38,558 bases of DNA, taken from NCBI GenBank assembly GCA_029013165.1, contig JAQXMV010000125.1, positions 1 to 38,558 on the forward strand, given 5' to 3'. Each line of letters begins with the position of its first letter. The first letter of the stretch is position 1. Of this stretch, positions 31,725-38,436 are shown one piece after another. The position numbers were made by a program, and so were the translations under genes. This stretch comes from Oscillospiraceae bacterium. GTDB taxonomy: Bacteria > Bacillota > Clostridia > Oscillospirales > Acutalibacteraceae. Below the pieces are notes generated by a model that saw nothing but the letters and a program-made list of their open reading frames with translations, had not been told where the DNA came from and made no database searches.

Positions 31725-34247
31725 TTGGCAAATTACAGACCGAAAAGCCTGAACGAGCTCAACAGCGTTTACGGCAAAGCCATGGAGGCCGAGAGAGCCA
31801 TCCATGCCGGATCTGACCGCCTGCAGGACAGACAAAAAACTCAGGCAGAAACCGACAGCACGCAAACTGTGTTTGAGGAAATGGAAAAACAGGCGAGACA
31901 GGCCCGCGAAAGAGAGCCTCAGGATGACGCCATTACCAATATAGCGAACGATTTTATCAAGCGTTTTGCTGTCAAGCAGGAGCCTGCCGATCGTTCCCGG
32001 GAGGTCAGACGGCCTGCTCCGAGCATACAGAGCGTCTATCATACGCCTGTGAGCCAAGCGGAGCCTGCGGCTAAGACCACGGCGGCGAAACCGGCTTCTC
32101 CGAAGCCGGAAATCAGAGGCGCCAAGGCGCCGTCCCCTGTGCCGGAGGTACCGAGACCCTCAGCGAAGGAGCCGCCCGTTTCCGCCGTCAAGACAAAAGC
32201 CGTCGCACCGGAATTTATGCCGGCACCGCAGCCGGAGATTCCTGTTCCCGTCAGCGCAGCGTCGGAAAAGATGCCCGATGAGACACAGGTCTCGTCTTTT
32301 GTGCCCGGGGCTGAGCGCCGTCCGGCGTCGCCGAGGGTGCACATCACCAGCACGGAACGCAGCGAGCTGATGAAAGAATATATGAGCATTATGGCCGATG
32401 ACGATGACGAGGCCTATGATGCGCCGCGGCATAAAAAAAGCCGCTTCAAGTTCGGCAAAAAGAAACGCGCCGCCGAAACCGCCACGATCCGTGAGGATAA
32501 TACGGAGCCGCAGGAGACGGACATAACCGTATCTGAGCCGATTCCCGAACATAAAACGAGAAGAAAGAATAAAAAACATAACAACATATATGATGACATT
32601 GAGGCGGACTTCGGATACAATGAGGAGATTGTTGACGATGAATTTTCTGCGTCTGAAGATGTTTCCGAGGAAAGCGACGCCCGCTTAACGGATTACCCTG
32701 AAACCCGGGAGGTTGCCTTTGAGGATACTGATGATGACATCAATCTTTTCAGCGATATTCCCGAGATCCATCTTCCTCAGGGTGAGGAGCAACTGACCGA
32801 GACCCCGGCAGAACCTGTCTACGAGGAAGAGATTATCGAAGCCGAGGCAGAACCTGCCTATGAAGAAGAGTTCATCGAAGCCGAGATAGAACCTGTCTAC
32901 GAAGAAGAGATTATCGAAGCCGAGGCCGAGCCTGCTTACGAAGAAGAGATCATCGAAGCCGAGGCCGAGCCTGTCTACGAAGAAGAGATCATCGAAGCCG
33001 AGGCAGAGCCTGCCTATGAAGAAGAGATCATCGAAGCCGAGACAGAGCCTGTCTACGAGGAAGAGATCATCGAAGCTGAGACAGAACCTGCTTGCGAGGA
33101 AGAAAGCATAGCACCACAGCCGGAGTCGGCCGATGAGACGATACCCGAGGATATCCATGAGGAATTTGTCGAGCCGGTGATGGTCTTTGACGATGTTTTC
33201 TCCGTCAGCGATGAATCAAAACGCAGTTATACCGGCGGCAACTGGGAAGAAGTTTTCGGCAATGATCCTGATTTCCTGGCCGCAAGGCAGGAGGCCTATG
33301 AGGAGAACGGCGATGGTTTTGAGGAAATGGCCTACTATCCGGAAGAGGAGGTCTACTACACAGAAAATGTCGACGAGGATCTCTATGTGCCCGAGGTGAA
33401 AAAGCACACCCTGGCCAGAGTCTTCCTTGCGCTGATCATGACTCTCAGTTTCCTTTGTGCCGGATTTGTCTGCTTCGTCAGAGGCGTGGCGGCACCAAAC
33501 AGCGGCAGTGTTTTTGCTGATAGCTACCGCGTCTTTACGGCGGCAGAAGCCTATGAGGACTGCTCCGTGGCCAAGGGCGATCTGGTTGTGACAGAGGATA
33601 TGCTCATCGGCAGCGGCGATACTTTCGCCTATCGTGATACGCAGGACGGAGGTTTCCGTTTTGCTCTGTGCATGGACAGCGAGGTCAGCGACGGCGAGGA
33701 ATATCTGGTGGCAAGCAGTCAGTATGGAAGCGTCCGCGTCAACAGTGCCGATACTTATGGTAAAGTGGTGGCCGCCTATGGCGGCGTCGGCGCCGCGGTG
33801 TCTTTCCTGAGCAATAATTTCAGCGTGATCGTGGTTTTCTTCCTTTTGATTGCCCTTTGCTGTATCCTTGCTCTGGCTCTGGGCTTCAAGGGTCATGCCC
33901 GTGATGAGGACGACGACCAAGAGTGGAACTCACAGGGAACCGATGAGGGTCTGACCGAAAGGGATATTCCTGAAAACCGTGATGAAGTTGTGGCCGAGAG
34001 TCACGATGAAATCCCGGCCATGGTAGAAGAAAAGGCCAAAAACAGCAAGAAGAAAAAGGCAAAAACCAAGACGAAAAACAAAGTTAAGACAAAAACCGAT
34101 AACAGAAAACCCAAAAAGACCGCCGATGAGGAGCCGGTAACTGTGCCGGCAGAAGAGGAGACGGATTATGACAGCGACGATGTCAACTTTATCGGCGTGG
34201 ACTATGATGTGGACGGAATTGATGCAGATCTTTTCAGCAAGATCTGA
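31725..34247 (+). CDS. Large acidic-repeat membrane protein with signal-peptidase-I-like domain
   Basis: An 840-residue protein I cannot name. It begins at TTG 31725 (GGAAGTG upstream) with NYRPKSLNELNSVYGKAMEA. A long, disordered proline/glutamate-rich cytosolic part follows, including thirteen-residue repeats at about residues 363-466. One membrane helix lies near 563-583 (VFLALIMTLSFLCAGFVCFV), an extracellular-type domain at about 590-698, and a second helix near 699-721. A charged tail ends in lysine-rich and acidic stretches. The domain between helices (AKGDLVV, GDTFAYRD, YGKVVAAYGGVGAAVSFLS) resembles SipW-type signal peptidase, but the catalytic Ser is replaced by Ala (VFTAAEAY). Probably co-transcribed with the DivIVA-like gene. 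Function unknown. Confidence 0.75.
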   Translation: MANYRPKSLNELNSVYGKAMEAERAIHAGSDRLQDRQKTQAETDSTQTVFEEMEKQARQAREREPQDDAITNIANDFIKRFAVKQEPADRSREVRRPAPSIQSVYHTPVSQAEPAAKTTAAKPASPKPEIRGAKAPSPVPEVPRPSAKEPPVSAVKTKAVAPEFMPAPQPEIPVPVSAASEKMPDETQVSSFVPGAERRPASPRVHITSTERSELMKEYMSIMADDDDEAYDAPRHKKSRFKFGKKKRAAETATIREDNTEPQETDITVSEPIPEHKTRRKNKKHNNIYDDIEADFGYNEEIVDDEFSASEDVSEESDARLTDYPETREVAFEDTDDDINLFSDIPEIHLPQGEEQLTETPAEPVYEEEIIEAEAEPAYEEEFIEAEIEPVYEEEIIEAEAEPAYEEEIIEAEAEPVYEEEIIEAEAEPAYEEEIIEAETEPVYEEEIIEAETEPACEEESIAPQPESADETIPEDIHEEFVEPVMVFDDVFSVSDESKRSYTGGNWEEVFGNDPDFLAARQEAYEENGDGFEEMAYYPEEEVYYTENVDEDLYVPEVKKHTLARVFLALIMTLSFLCAGFVCFVRGVAAPNSGSVFADSYRVFTAAEAYEDCSVAKGDLVVTEDMLIGSGDTFAYRDTQDGGFRFALCMDSEVSDGEEYLVASSQYGSVRVNSADTYGKVVAAYGGVGAAVSFLSNNFSVIVVFFLLIALCCILALALGFKGHARDEDDDQEWNSQGTDEGLTERDIPENRDEVVAESHDEIPAMVEEKAKNSKKKKAKTKTKNKVKTKTDNRKPKKTADEEPVTVPAEEETDYDSDDVNFIGVDYDVDGIDADLFSKI
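32811..33122 (+). repeat. Tandem 39-base coding repeat, eight units
   Basis: Seven near-identical 39-base units and a diverged eighth encode the thirteen-residue block EPVYEEEIIEAEA. Units alternate between VY and AY at positions 3-4, giving a 78-base higher-order period. It lies within the 840-residue protein gene and keeps frame throughout. Confidence 0.93.
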
Positions 34248-34318
34248 TGAGTTTGCGGTTATCAATATTAAAAGTTTTGTAATATAAGTATCAATTTACT
34301 TACCTTTGCAATAATTGT

Positions 34319-34347
34319 TTGACTTTTAATTGCCCATGGTGTAGAAT
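34319..34347 (+). promoter_or_regulatory. Promoter for the diacylglycerol kinase family gene
   Basis: TTGACT (34319-34324) and TAGAAT (34342-34347) are 17 bases apart. The start of transcription would fall in the following inverted repeat, giving a leader of about 145 bases. Confidence 0.75.
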
Positions 34348-34348
34348 A

Positions 34349-34378
34349 ATAGTGCAGCGAAAGATCTCGCTGCACTAT
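34349..34378 (+). promoter_or_regulatory. Inverted repeat at the transcription start of the DAGK-family gene
   Basis: A perfect 12-base stem (TAGTGCAGCGA core, loop AAGATC) begins two bases after the -10 element. It could be an operator, or a 5' stabilising hairpin. No T run follows, so it is not a good terminator. A second hairpin, ATTGTTTTC with GAAAACAAT, lies at 34396-34423. Confidence 0.6.
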
Positions 34379-34440
34379 CGCTTTATATGGGGGTGATTGT
34401 TTTCAAAGGTTAACGAAAACAATATTTTCAAGAAAGGAAC

Positions 34441-34486
34441 GACAGCCTGATATAACAATCCATAAGAATATAAAACGGAGGCTGTC
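34441..34486 (+). promoter_or_regulatory. Leader inverted repeat covering a GGAGG site
   Basis: GACAGCCT (34441-34448) can pair with AGGCTGTC (34479-34486). The second arm takes in most of a GGAGG ribosome-site-like sequence (34477-34481). That site lies 17 bases from the ATG at 34499, farther than usual, so its role is uncertain. Confidence 0.4.
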
Positions 34487-34498
34487 ACACAGAAAACC

Positions 34499-35764
34499 AT
34501 GCAAGAAAAAAGGAAAAAAGTATTGATGATCGTCAATCCCTGCGCCGGCAAAAATCGCTCTCGGGCCGATGTCTCCAAGATCGTCAGTTACTTCCCGAAA
34601 GAAGAATATGATTTGGTTGTCCGCACCACGACCTGCTGTGGTGATGCCACCAATATCGTGAAAAGTGAATCCGAGGGCAAGGATTTCGTCGTCTGCTGCG
34701 GCGGAGACGGCACATTGAATGAAACAATTAACGGCGTTATGGATATGCCGAAGCGTATCCCTATCGGATATATTCCCACAGGTACGACCTGTGATCTGGC
34801 GTCCACCCTGGGCATCCCATCGGATGTCAGTGCGGCAATCGAAATCATCAAAAAGGGCCACACAAATGATTATGATATCGGCCTTTTCAATAACAGATAT
34901 TTTTCTTATGTGGCGTCCTTCGGCGCTTTCTGCAAAAGCTCCTACGCCACGCCCCAAAAGCTGAAAAACCGTTTCGGCCATGCAGCTTATATTGTTGAGG
35001 CTCTGCGGGAGATCAAGGATATTCACGGAACCTATCTGAGAGTGGAGCATGACGGCGGTGTGATCGAAGGTAAATTCTGCTTCGGTTCCATTTCCAATTC
35101 CACTTCGGTTGCCGGTATTTTTAAGTTTGATCCCGAGCAGATCAAACTGAACGACGGTATCTTTGAGGTTCATTTGGTCAGGGATTTAAAGGGACGGGAG
35201 ATTGTTCCCACCTTTTTCCAGGTCAAAAGGCAGGACTATGACGGCAAAAGAGTTTTCTTCCTGAAAACCAGTAAGCTGAAAATCACATCACCCTATGAGG
35301 AACTGGAGTGGACTCTGGACGGAGAATACGGCGGCAAGCACAATGAAGTGATGGTTCATGTTCTGGAGCGTGCCGTAAGGATTTATTCGCCGGAGAATCC
35401 TCTCTTCCTGAAGCGGCCCGAGATCATTCCCGAGGTCGTCGAAAAGGAAACCCCTGAGGCGAAAAAAGAGAAGCGCCGCGGCATCAAGCGCGGCGGTGAT
35501 GAGACGGCGGAACCCACCGAAGAAAAAAAGGATAGACGCCGCAACGCCAAGCGCAATGAAAACGAGGCGGCAGAAGCGGAAGCTGTTCCGGCAGATCCCG
35601 TGCTCAGTGAGGAGAGCTCTGCAGAAGAGAAAACCTTGGAACCGCCGGCAGAAGAAAAACAGCCTAAAATCAAAAAGCCGAAGAAGCGGTCTGCGCCAAA
35701 CAAAACCCCTGAGACGGAAGAAAAGCCCCAGGCTGCGGAAGAAGAGCCTGTTACGGCTCAGTGA
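34499..35764 (+). CDS. Diacylglycerol kinase / lipid kinase family protein with charged tail
   Basis: A 421-residue protein. Residues 1-310 form a DAGK/YegS-type lipid kinase: MIVNPCAGKN, CCGGDGTLNETINGV (the GGDGT nucleotide loop), GYIPTGTTCDLASTLGI and ELEWTLDGEY near the end of the domain. It would phosphorylate a lipid at the membrane, probably diacylglycerol or undecaprenol. Residues 310-421 are an unusual tail rich in Glu, Lys, Arg and Pro, absent from typical family members of about 300 residues. Start choice between ATG 34499 and ATG 34526 is open; the latter has AAAGGA nearer. Substrate is inferred. Confidence 0.87.
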   Translation: MQEKRKKVLMIVNPCAGKNRSRADVSKIVSYFPKEEYDLVVRTTTCCGDATNIVKSESEGKDFVVCCGGDGTLNETINGVMDMPKRIPIGYIPTGTTCDLASTLGIPSDVSAAIEIIKKGHTNDYDIGLFNNRYFSYVASFGAFCKSSYATPQKLKNRFGHAAYIVEALREIKDIHGTYLRVEHDGGVIEGKFCFGSISNSTSVAGIFKFDPEQIKLNDGIFEVHLVRDLKGREIVPTFFQVKRQDYDGKRVFFLKTSKLKITSPYEELEWTLDGEYGGKHNEVMVHVLERAVRIYSPENPLFLKRPEIIPEVVEKETPEAKKEKRRGIKRGGDETAEPTEEKKDRRRNAKRNENEAAEAEAVPADPVLSEESSAEEKTLEPPAEEKQPKIKKPKKRSAPNKTPETEEKPQAAEEEPVTAQ

Positions 35765-35813
35765 GCCGCCTTTTGACAGCAGAGACAAGGTTCACGAAAA
35801 CAAACATTCAATG

Positions 35814-35850
35814 TTTATGCGCAAGGCTGATGGTCTTGCGCATAAATTTT
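35814..35850 (+). terminator. Terminator after the DAGK-family gene
   Basis: TTTATGCGCAAG pairs with CTTGCGCATAAA (12 bases, nine-base loop), followed by TTTT. The remaining 170 bases up to the peptide promoter at 36022 hold no ORF with a ribosome site; a palindrome at 35962-35982 is noted separately. Confidence 0.88.
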
Positions 35851-35961
35851 CGATCATTTCCATGCTACATCGTGTCTCTTTTCTGACGATAAGAAGTGCA
35901 ACCGGAAATCATGATCACGATATCGAATGCAAAAAACAGTTCCGATTCAGAATTTGTGTCA

Positions 35962-35982
35962 TTTTGACGAAATTTGTCAAAA
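35962..35982. promoter_or_regulatory. Palindrome TTTTGAC-N7-GTCAAAA
   Basis: A perfect 7-7-7 inverted repeat 40 bases upstream of the small-peptide promoter. It has the size of a dimeric repressor or activator site. No T run follows it. Confidence 0.4.
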
Positions 35983-36021
35983 AAAGTAGGCTGAAACAGT
36001 AAATTTTTTTTGAATAAATTG

Positions 36022-36050
36022 TTGACAAAAATCTAAGAATAAGATATACT
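36022..36050 (+). promoter_or_regulatory. Strong promoter of the plus-strand small peptide gene
   Basis: A perfect TTGACA (36022-36027), a 17-base spacer and TATACT (36045-36050), 44 bases before the ATG at 36095. This is the best promoter in the window. Confidence 0.88.
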
Positions 36051-36067
36051 CTATATGTAACTTAGAT
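36031..36067. promoter_or_regulatory. Nested inverted repeat centred on the -10 box
   Basis: ATCTAAG (36031-36037) and CTTAGAT (36061-36067) flank a second palindrome ATATA-CTC-TATAT (36044-36056). Both are centred within a base of 36050, on the -10 element, which suggests a repressor operator. Confidence 0.5.
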
Positions 36068-36094
36068 CAATAAACAGACAAAGGGGGAACGAGC

Positions 36095-36202
36095 ATGAAT
36101 TGGTCAGAGTTTTTACAGATTCTCATCGACTTCATAATGAAATTAGTTTCGTTCTTTAAGAGCAGTGAAAACACAGAGCCTGAAGAACCCATCGAGAAAT
36201 AA
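36095..36202 (+). CDS. Small amphipathic peptide, 35 residues
   Basis: Not matched to a family I know. The peptide reads MNWSEFLQILIDFIMKLVSF, then FKSSENTEPEEPIEK. Residues 3-22 form a strongly amphipathic, mostly hydrophobic helix with polar residues at 5, 8, 12, 16, 19 and 22; the tail is acidic with prolines. GGGGGAAC lies just before the ATG. The gene has its own near-consensus promoter and its own terminator, so it is a dedicated transcription unit, not chance. A second peptide of the same layout is encoded on the other strand at 36474-36584. It has no signal peptide. It could be a membrane-active, leaderless secreted or membrane-associated regulatory peptide; all are inference. Confidence 0.72.
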   Translation: MNWSEFLQILIDFIMKLVSFFKSSENTEPEEPIEK

Positions 36203-36229
36203 TTTCACTTATAACCGTTGAAGATTCTT

Positions 36230-36264
36230 AATCCTGTAAACTTTTCCGTTTACAGGATTTTTAT
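36230..36264 (+). terminator. Terminator of the plus-strand small peptide gene
   Basis: AATCCTGTAAAC pairs with GTTTACAGGATT (12-base perfect stem, loop TTTTCC), followed by T-rich sequence. Confidence 0.92.
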
Positions 36265-36287
36265 ATTTTTCAGGAGGTTTTTCGCCC

Positions 36288-36384
36288 TTGCTCCAGGCGG
36301 GAATTGTCGTCACAGTATACTTGACACAGCGTCATGCTGATTTTGACAATGGTATGCGTCTTGGCGTTTATTAACCTGGAGCAA
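36288..36384. repeat. 97-base nested inverted-repeat element
   Basis: Outer arms TTGCTCCAGG and CCTGGAGCAA are perfect. Inside are ATTGTC (36303-36308) with GACAAT (36345-36350), and a CAGC-GTCAT-GCTG hairpin (36327-36339). It lies exactly between the two convergent terminators. It could be a small structured RNA or a miniature transposable element; no target duplication is clear. Confidence 0.55.
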
Positions 36385-36425
36385 CCTACCGCCTGTTCTT
36401 GGAAGAAGCGCGGTTAGCTTTCATC

Positions 36426-36463
36426 AAAAAGCTGAACGGTGCGGCCTGAATAAGCCGCACCGT
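36426..36463 (-). terminator. Terminator of the minus-strand small peptide gene
   Basis: On the minus strand, ACGGTGCGGC pairs with GCCGCACCGT (10-base perfect stem, eight-base loop). A five-base T run follows six bases later. Confidence 0.8.
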
Positions 36464-36473
36464 CCGTTTACGA

Positions 36474-36584
36474 TCAAAATGACTGAGCATCTTCTGCGTC
36501 GTCCTCACTGCTTTTGAGCAGCTTCCGGATAAAGCCAAGAAGCGTGTTAAGAATAGCAAGGAGCTTCTGAATATCAACCTTCAT
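36474..36584 (-). CDS. Small amphipathic peptide, 36 residues
   Basis: No family recognised. The peptide reads MKVDIQKLLAILNTLLGFIR, then KLLKSSEDDAEDAQSF. The first 24 residues make an amphipathic helix, and the tail is acidic. AGAGGTGATAAAT before the ATG is a near-ideal ribosome site, and a terminator follows ten bases after the stop. It shares with the peptide at 36095 the length, the helix with an (Q/A)-I-L core, the FKSSE/LKSSE junction and the acidic tail. The helix is more basic (K7, R20, K21, K24) than in its partner. The two genes are convergent, 271 bases apart. Role unknown. Confidence 0.72.
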   Translation of the reverse strand: MKVDIQKLLAILNTLLGFIRKLLKSSEDDAEDAQSF

Positions 36585-36627
36585 ATTTATCACCTCTTTA
36601 AAAATAAATAAAACCTTAACATATCAA

Positions 36628-36633
36628 ATTATA
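36628..36633 (-). promoter_or_regulatory. -10 element of the minus-strand small peptide gene
   Basis: A perfect TATAAT on the minus strand, 43 bases upstream of the ATG. No good -35 lies at 16-18 bases; TTGTTA is 22 bases away. It is part of an 11-base inverted repeat with 36671-36681, so activation by a bound protein is possible. Confidence 0.45.
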
Positions 36634-36758
36634 AACCAAAAAAGCCGATAATGTGTAACAAAAAATTTAATATAATTTGATCAAAATCTACATCTTTTTA
36701 AACAAAAATTGAACTAATCAACGAATGTAAGAGACCTTGAAAAAATGGGATTCAGAAG

Positions 36759-36793
36759 AAAAAAATCACCGCATCGCCGAAACGATGCGGTGA
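36759..36793 (-). terminator. Terminator of the secreted-protein gene
   Basis: On the minus strand, TCACCGCATCG pairs with CGATGCGGTGA around a six-base loop and is followed by a seven-base T run. It lies ten bases after the stop of the gene at 36804. Confidence 0.92.
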
Positions 36794-36803
36794 AATCATA
36801 ACC

Positions 36804-38393
36804 TTATTTTGTGTAAGCCAGAAGATCACCGATGGTTGCATACATATCGTAGCAGCAAACATGCTTGATGCCGAAAAGTCTGTAAAGCAGGTTCAGAATC
36901 TGTACCCAAAGAGGTCTGAAAAGAACATTGTGGCAGATACAGTTGCATCTGGTGTTGAAATCTTCGTTCAGCTCAAGACGCATAGTCTTGTTGATGATGT
37001 TGCCGCCGGAGAAGAACTGTGCGGTGCCCTCACATTCAAAACGGTTATCCGGTGTGACGGCGGTGATGTAGTAGGCGTCGCTGTAATTGACGGAGCAGGT
37101 GAAGATACCGTCGGCATTGGTTTTGCCGGCAGCGATGAGCTGGCCGCGGCCGTCGGTTACCTGAACCGTAATATCAAGCAGGCTGTCGATGGTTTCGTTC
37201 TTGGGCGGGAGGATCTGAACATTCAGGGTGTAGACAACAGGGGTCTTGACATAAACCGGTGTGATCTGAACCTCTTCCACTCTTTCGAGGGTTCCCTCGG
37301 GAACGATCATATAGTCCAGGCTGATATAGAAGCCCGGTCTGTTTCTGAGCTCCCATTTGCCCGTCCACTTGTAAGCGTACATGGCGTCGGGCTTTTCTTC
37401 TCTCTTTCTTGCCTCGGCTTCCAGCTGAACTTTCATGCTGGAGGCTGAACCGTAGGCAACGGTCTCCTGTGCGGGCTGAGAATCAGCTCCGCTGTCAATT
37501 CTCATGGGCTGACCGTCGTAGCTGTAATATACGAACTTATATGCCTTGGGGATTCTGGTATACTGCGCAATGGCGCCGACAGAATCGTAGACCTGATTGA
37601 TATTAATGCTCCATGACTTGAATTGATATTTATACTGAACATCCTCGCTCTTGGTGGCGAAAGGTTTGATGTTGCTGTCATCAATGCTGCCGCCGTGAGG
37701 AACCGTGACCTCGCCGGAAATGGGCTTGCCGACTTCGCTGAAGAAGGTGACCTTGTGGTAAACGGTGACGCCGGTGAAGGTGGCAACGGCTCTTGCGTTG
37801 GCTGTGACCTCCTTCAGGTCAATCTCAACCGTATTATCTGCCGCATCCTTTGCCTCGAAGCCTTTGAAAGTATAGGAACCGTAGCTCTTATCCTTTTCTC
37901 TGATAGGGGTTGCACCCTTATAAACTGCTGTGGAGCCGGATTTGACATAAGTGGTGTAAAGAAGCTGGGACTTCGTTTTTTCAACCAATTTGGTGTATGT
38001 AACATCGGTGCAGTAGGTGTCGGCAACGGTGTCGTTCCAGAATTCGACCTTATAGAAAATCACGGGATTACCGTTTTCGGTTTCGGTGTAAACTTCACTA
38101 CATCTGTTGCAGTTTCTGCGGTAAAAATAGCCTGAGCCGGCTTCGGAGTAATAACCGTCGCCCCAGTCATGACCAAGTGCGTCCTTATAGTCGCTGTTTA
38201 TTTTGATACCGCAGGTCTTGCATTTAGCCTGAGTGTATCCCTTGTCTGTACAAGTGGGATTGTAGATTGTGTAGGTGAAGTTATGATCACCCTCTGCACA
38301 AGTTCCCGCTGCCGAGGCGGAAAATACCATAACGGCTGCCAGCATGGAAATGGCCAGAAGCACGAGCAGATATTTTTTCATAGACTTTTTCAT
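36804..38393 (-). CDS. Secreted surface protein with CxCxCH C-terminal motif
   Basis: A 529-residue exported protein. The signal peptide is MKKSMKKYLLVLLAISMLAA to about residue 28, cleaved near SASA. Residues 30-100 hold a Cys/His segment (CTDKGYTQAKCKTCG, ALGHDWGDG, RNCNRCSEVY) seen in clostridial surface proteins. The middle has repeats resembling the InlB/Flg_new type (YHKVTFFSEVGKPISGEVTV, YKFVYYSYDGQPM), then a beta-sandwich-like part (DITVQVTDGRGQLIAAGKTN). The end has C483, C485, C487, H488, an amphipathic helix LWVQILNLLYRLFG and C513, C514. No LPXTG is present. ATG 38393 has GGAGGTAGCAAT upstream. Probably wall- or membrane-associated; ligand unknown. Confidence 0.85.
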   Translation of the reverse strand: MKKSMKKYLLVLLAISMLAAVMVFSASAAGTCAEGDHNFTYTIYNPTCTDKGYTQAKCKTCGIKINSDYKDALGHDWGDGYYSEAGSGYFYRRNCNRCSEVYTETENGNPVIFYKVEFWNDTVADTYCTDVTYTKLVEKTKSQLLYTTYVKSGSTAVYKGATPIREKDKSYGSYTFKGFEAKDAADNTVEIDLKEVTANARAVATFTGVTVYHKVTFFSEVGKPISGEVTVPHGGSIDDSNIKPFATKSEDVQYKYQFKSWSININQVYDSVGAIAQYTRIPKAYKFVYYSYDGQPMRIDSGADSQPAQETVAYGSASSMKVQLEAEARKREEKPDAMYAYKWTGKWELRNRPGFYISLDYMIVPEGTLERVEEVQITPVYVKTPVVYTLNVQILPPKNETIDSLLDITVQVTDGRGQLIAAGKTNADGIFTCSVNYSDAYYITAVTPDNRFECEGTAQFFSGGNIINKTMRLELNEDFNTRCNCICHNVLFRPLWVQILNLLYRLFGIKHVCCYDMYATIGDLLAYTK

Positions 38394-38436
38394 ATTGCTA
38401 CCTCCTGTTGGTTTCACAACATTCTGTGTTTGTTTC

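Noticed and set aside
32811..33122. CRISPR-like array of regularly spaced repeats
   Set aside because: The repeats are directly contiguous without spacers and stay in frame within a protein gene.
33216..33920. Minus-strand ORF of 234 codons
   Set aside because: Antisense to the large membrane protein, histidine- and alanine-rich shadow translation.
34386..34411. Short leader peptide reading MIVFKG from a GTG
   Set aside because: Only six codons, inside a hairpin; no support beyond a G-rich stretch upstream.
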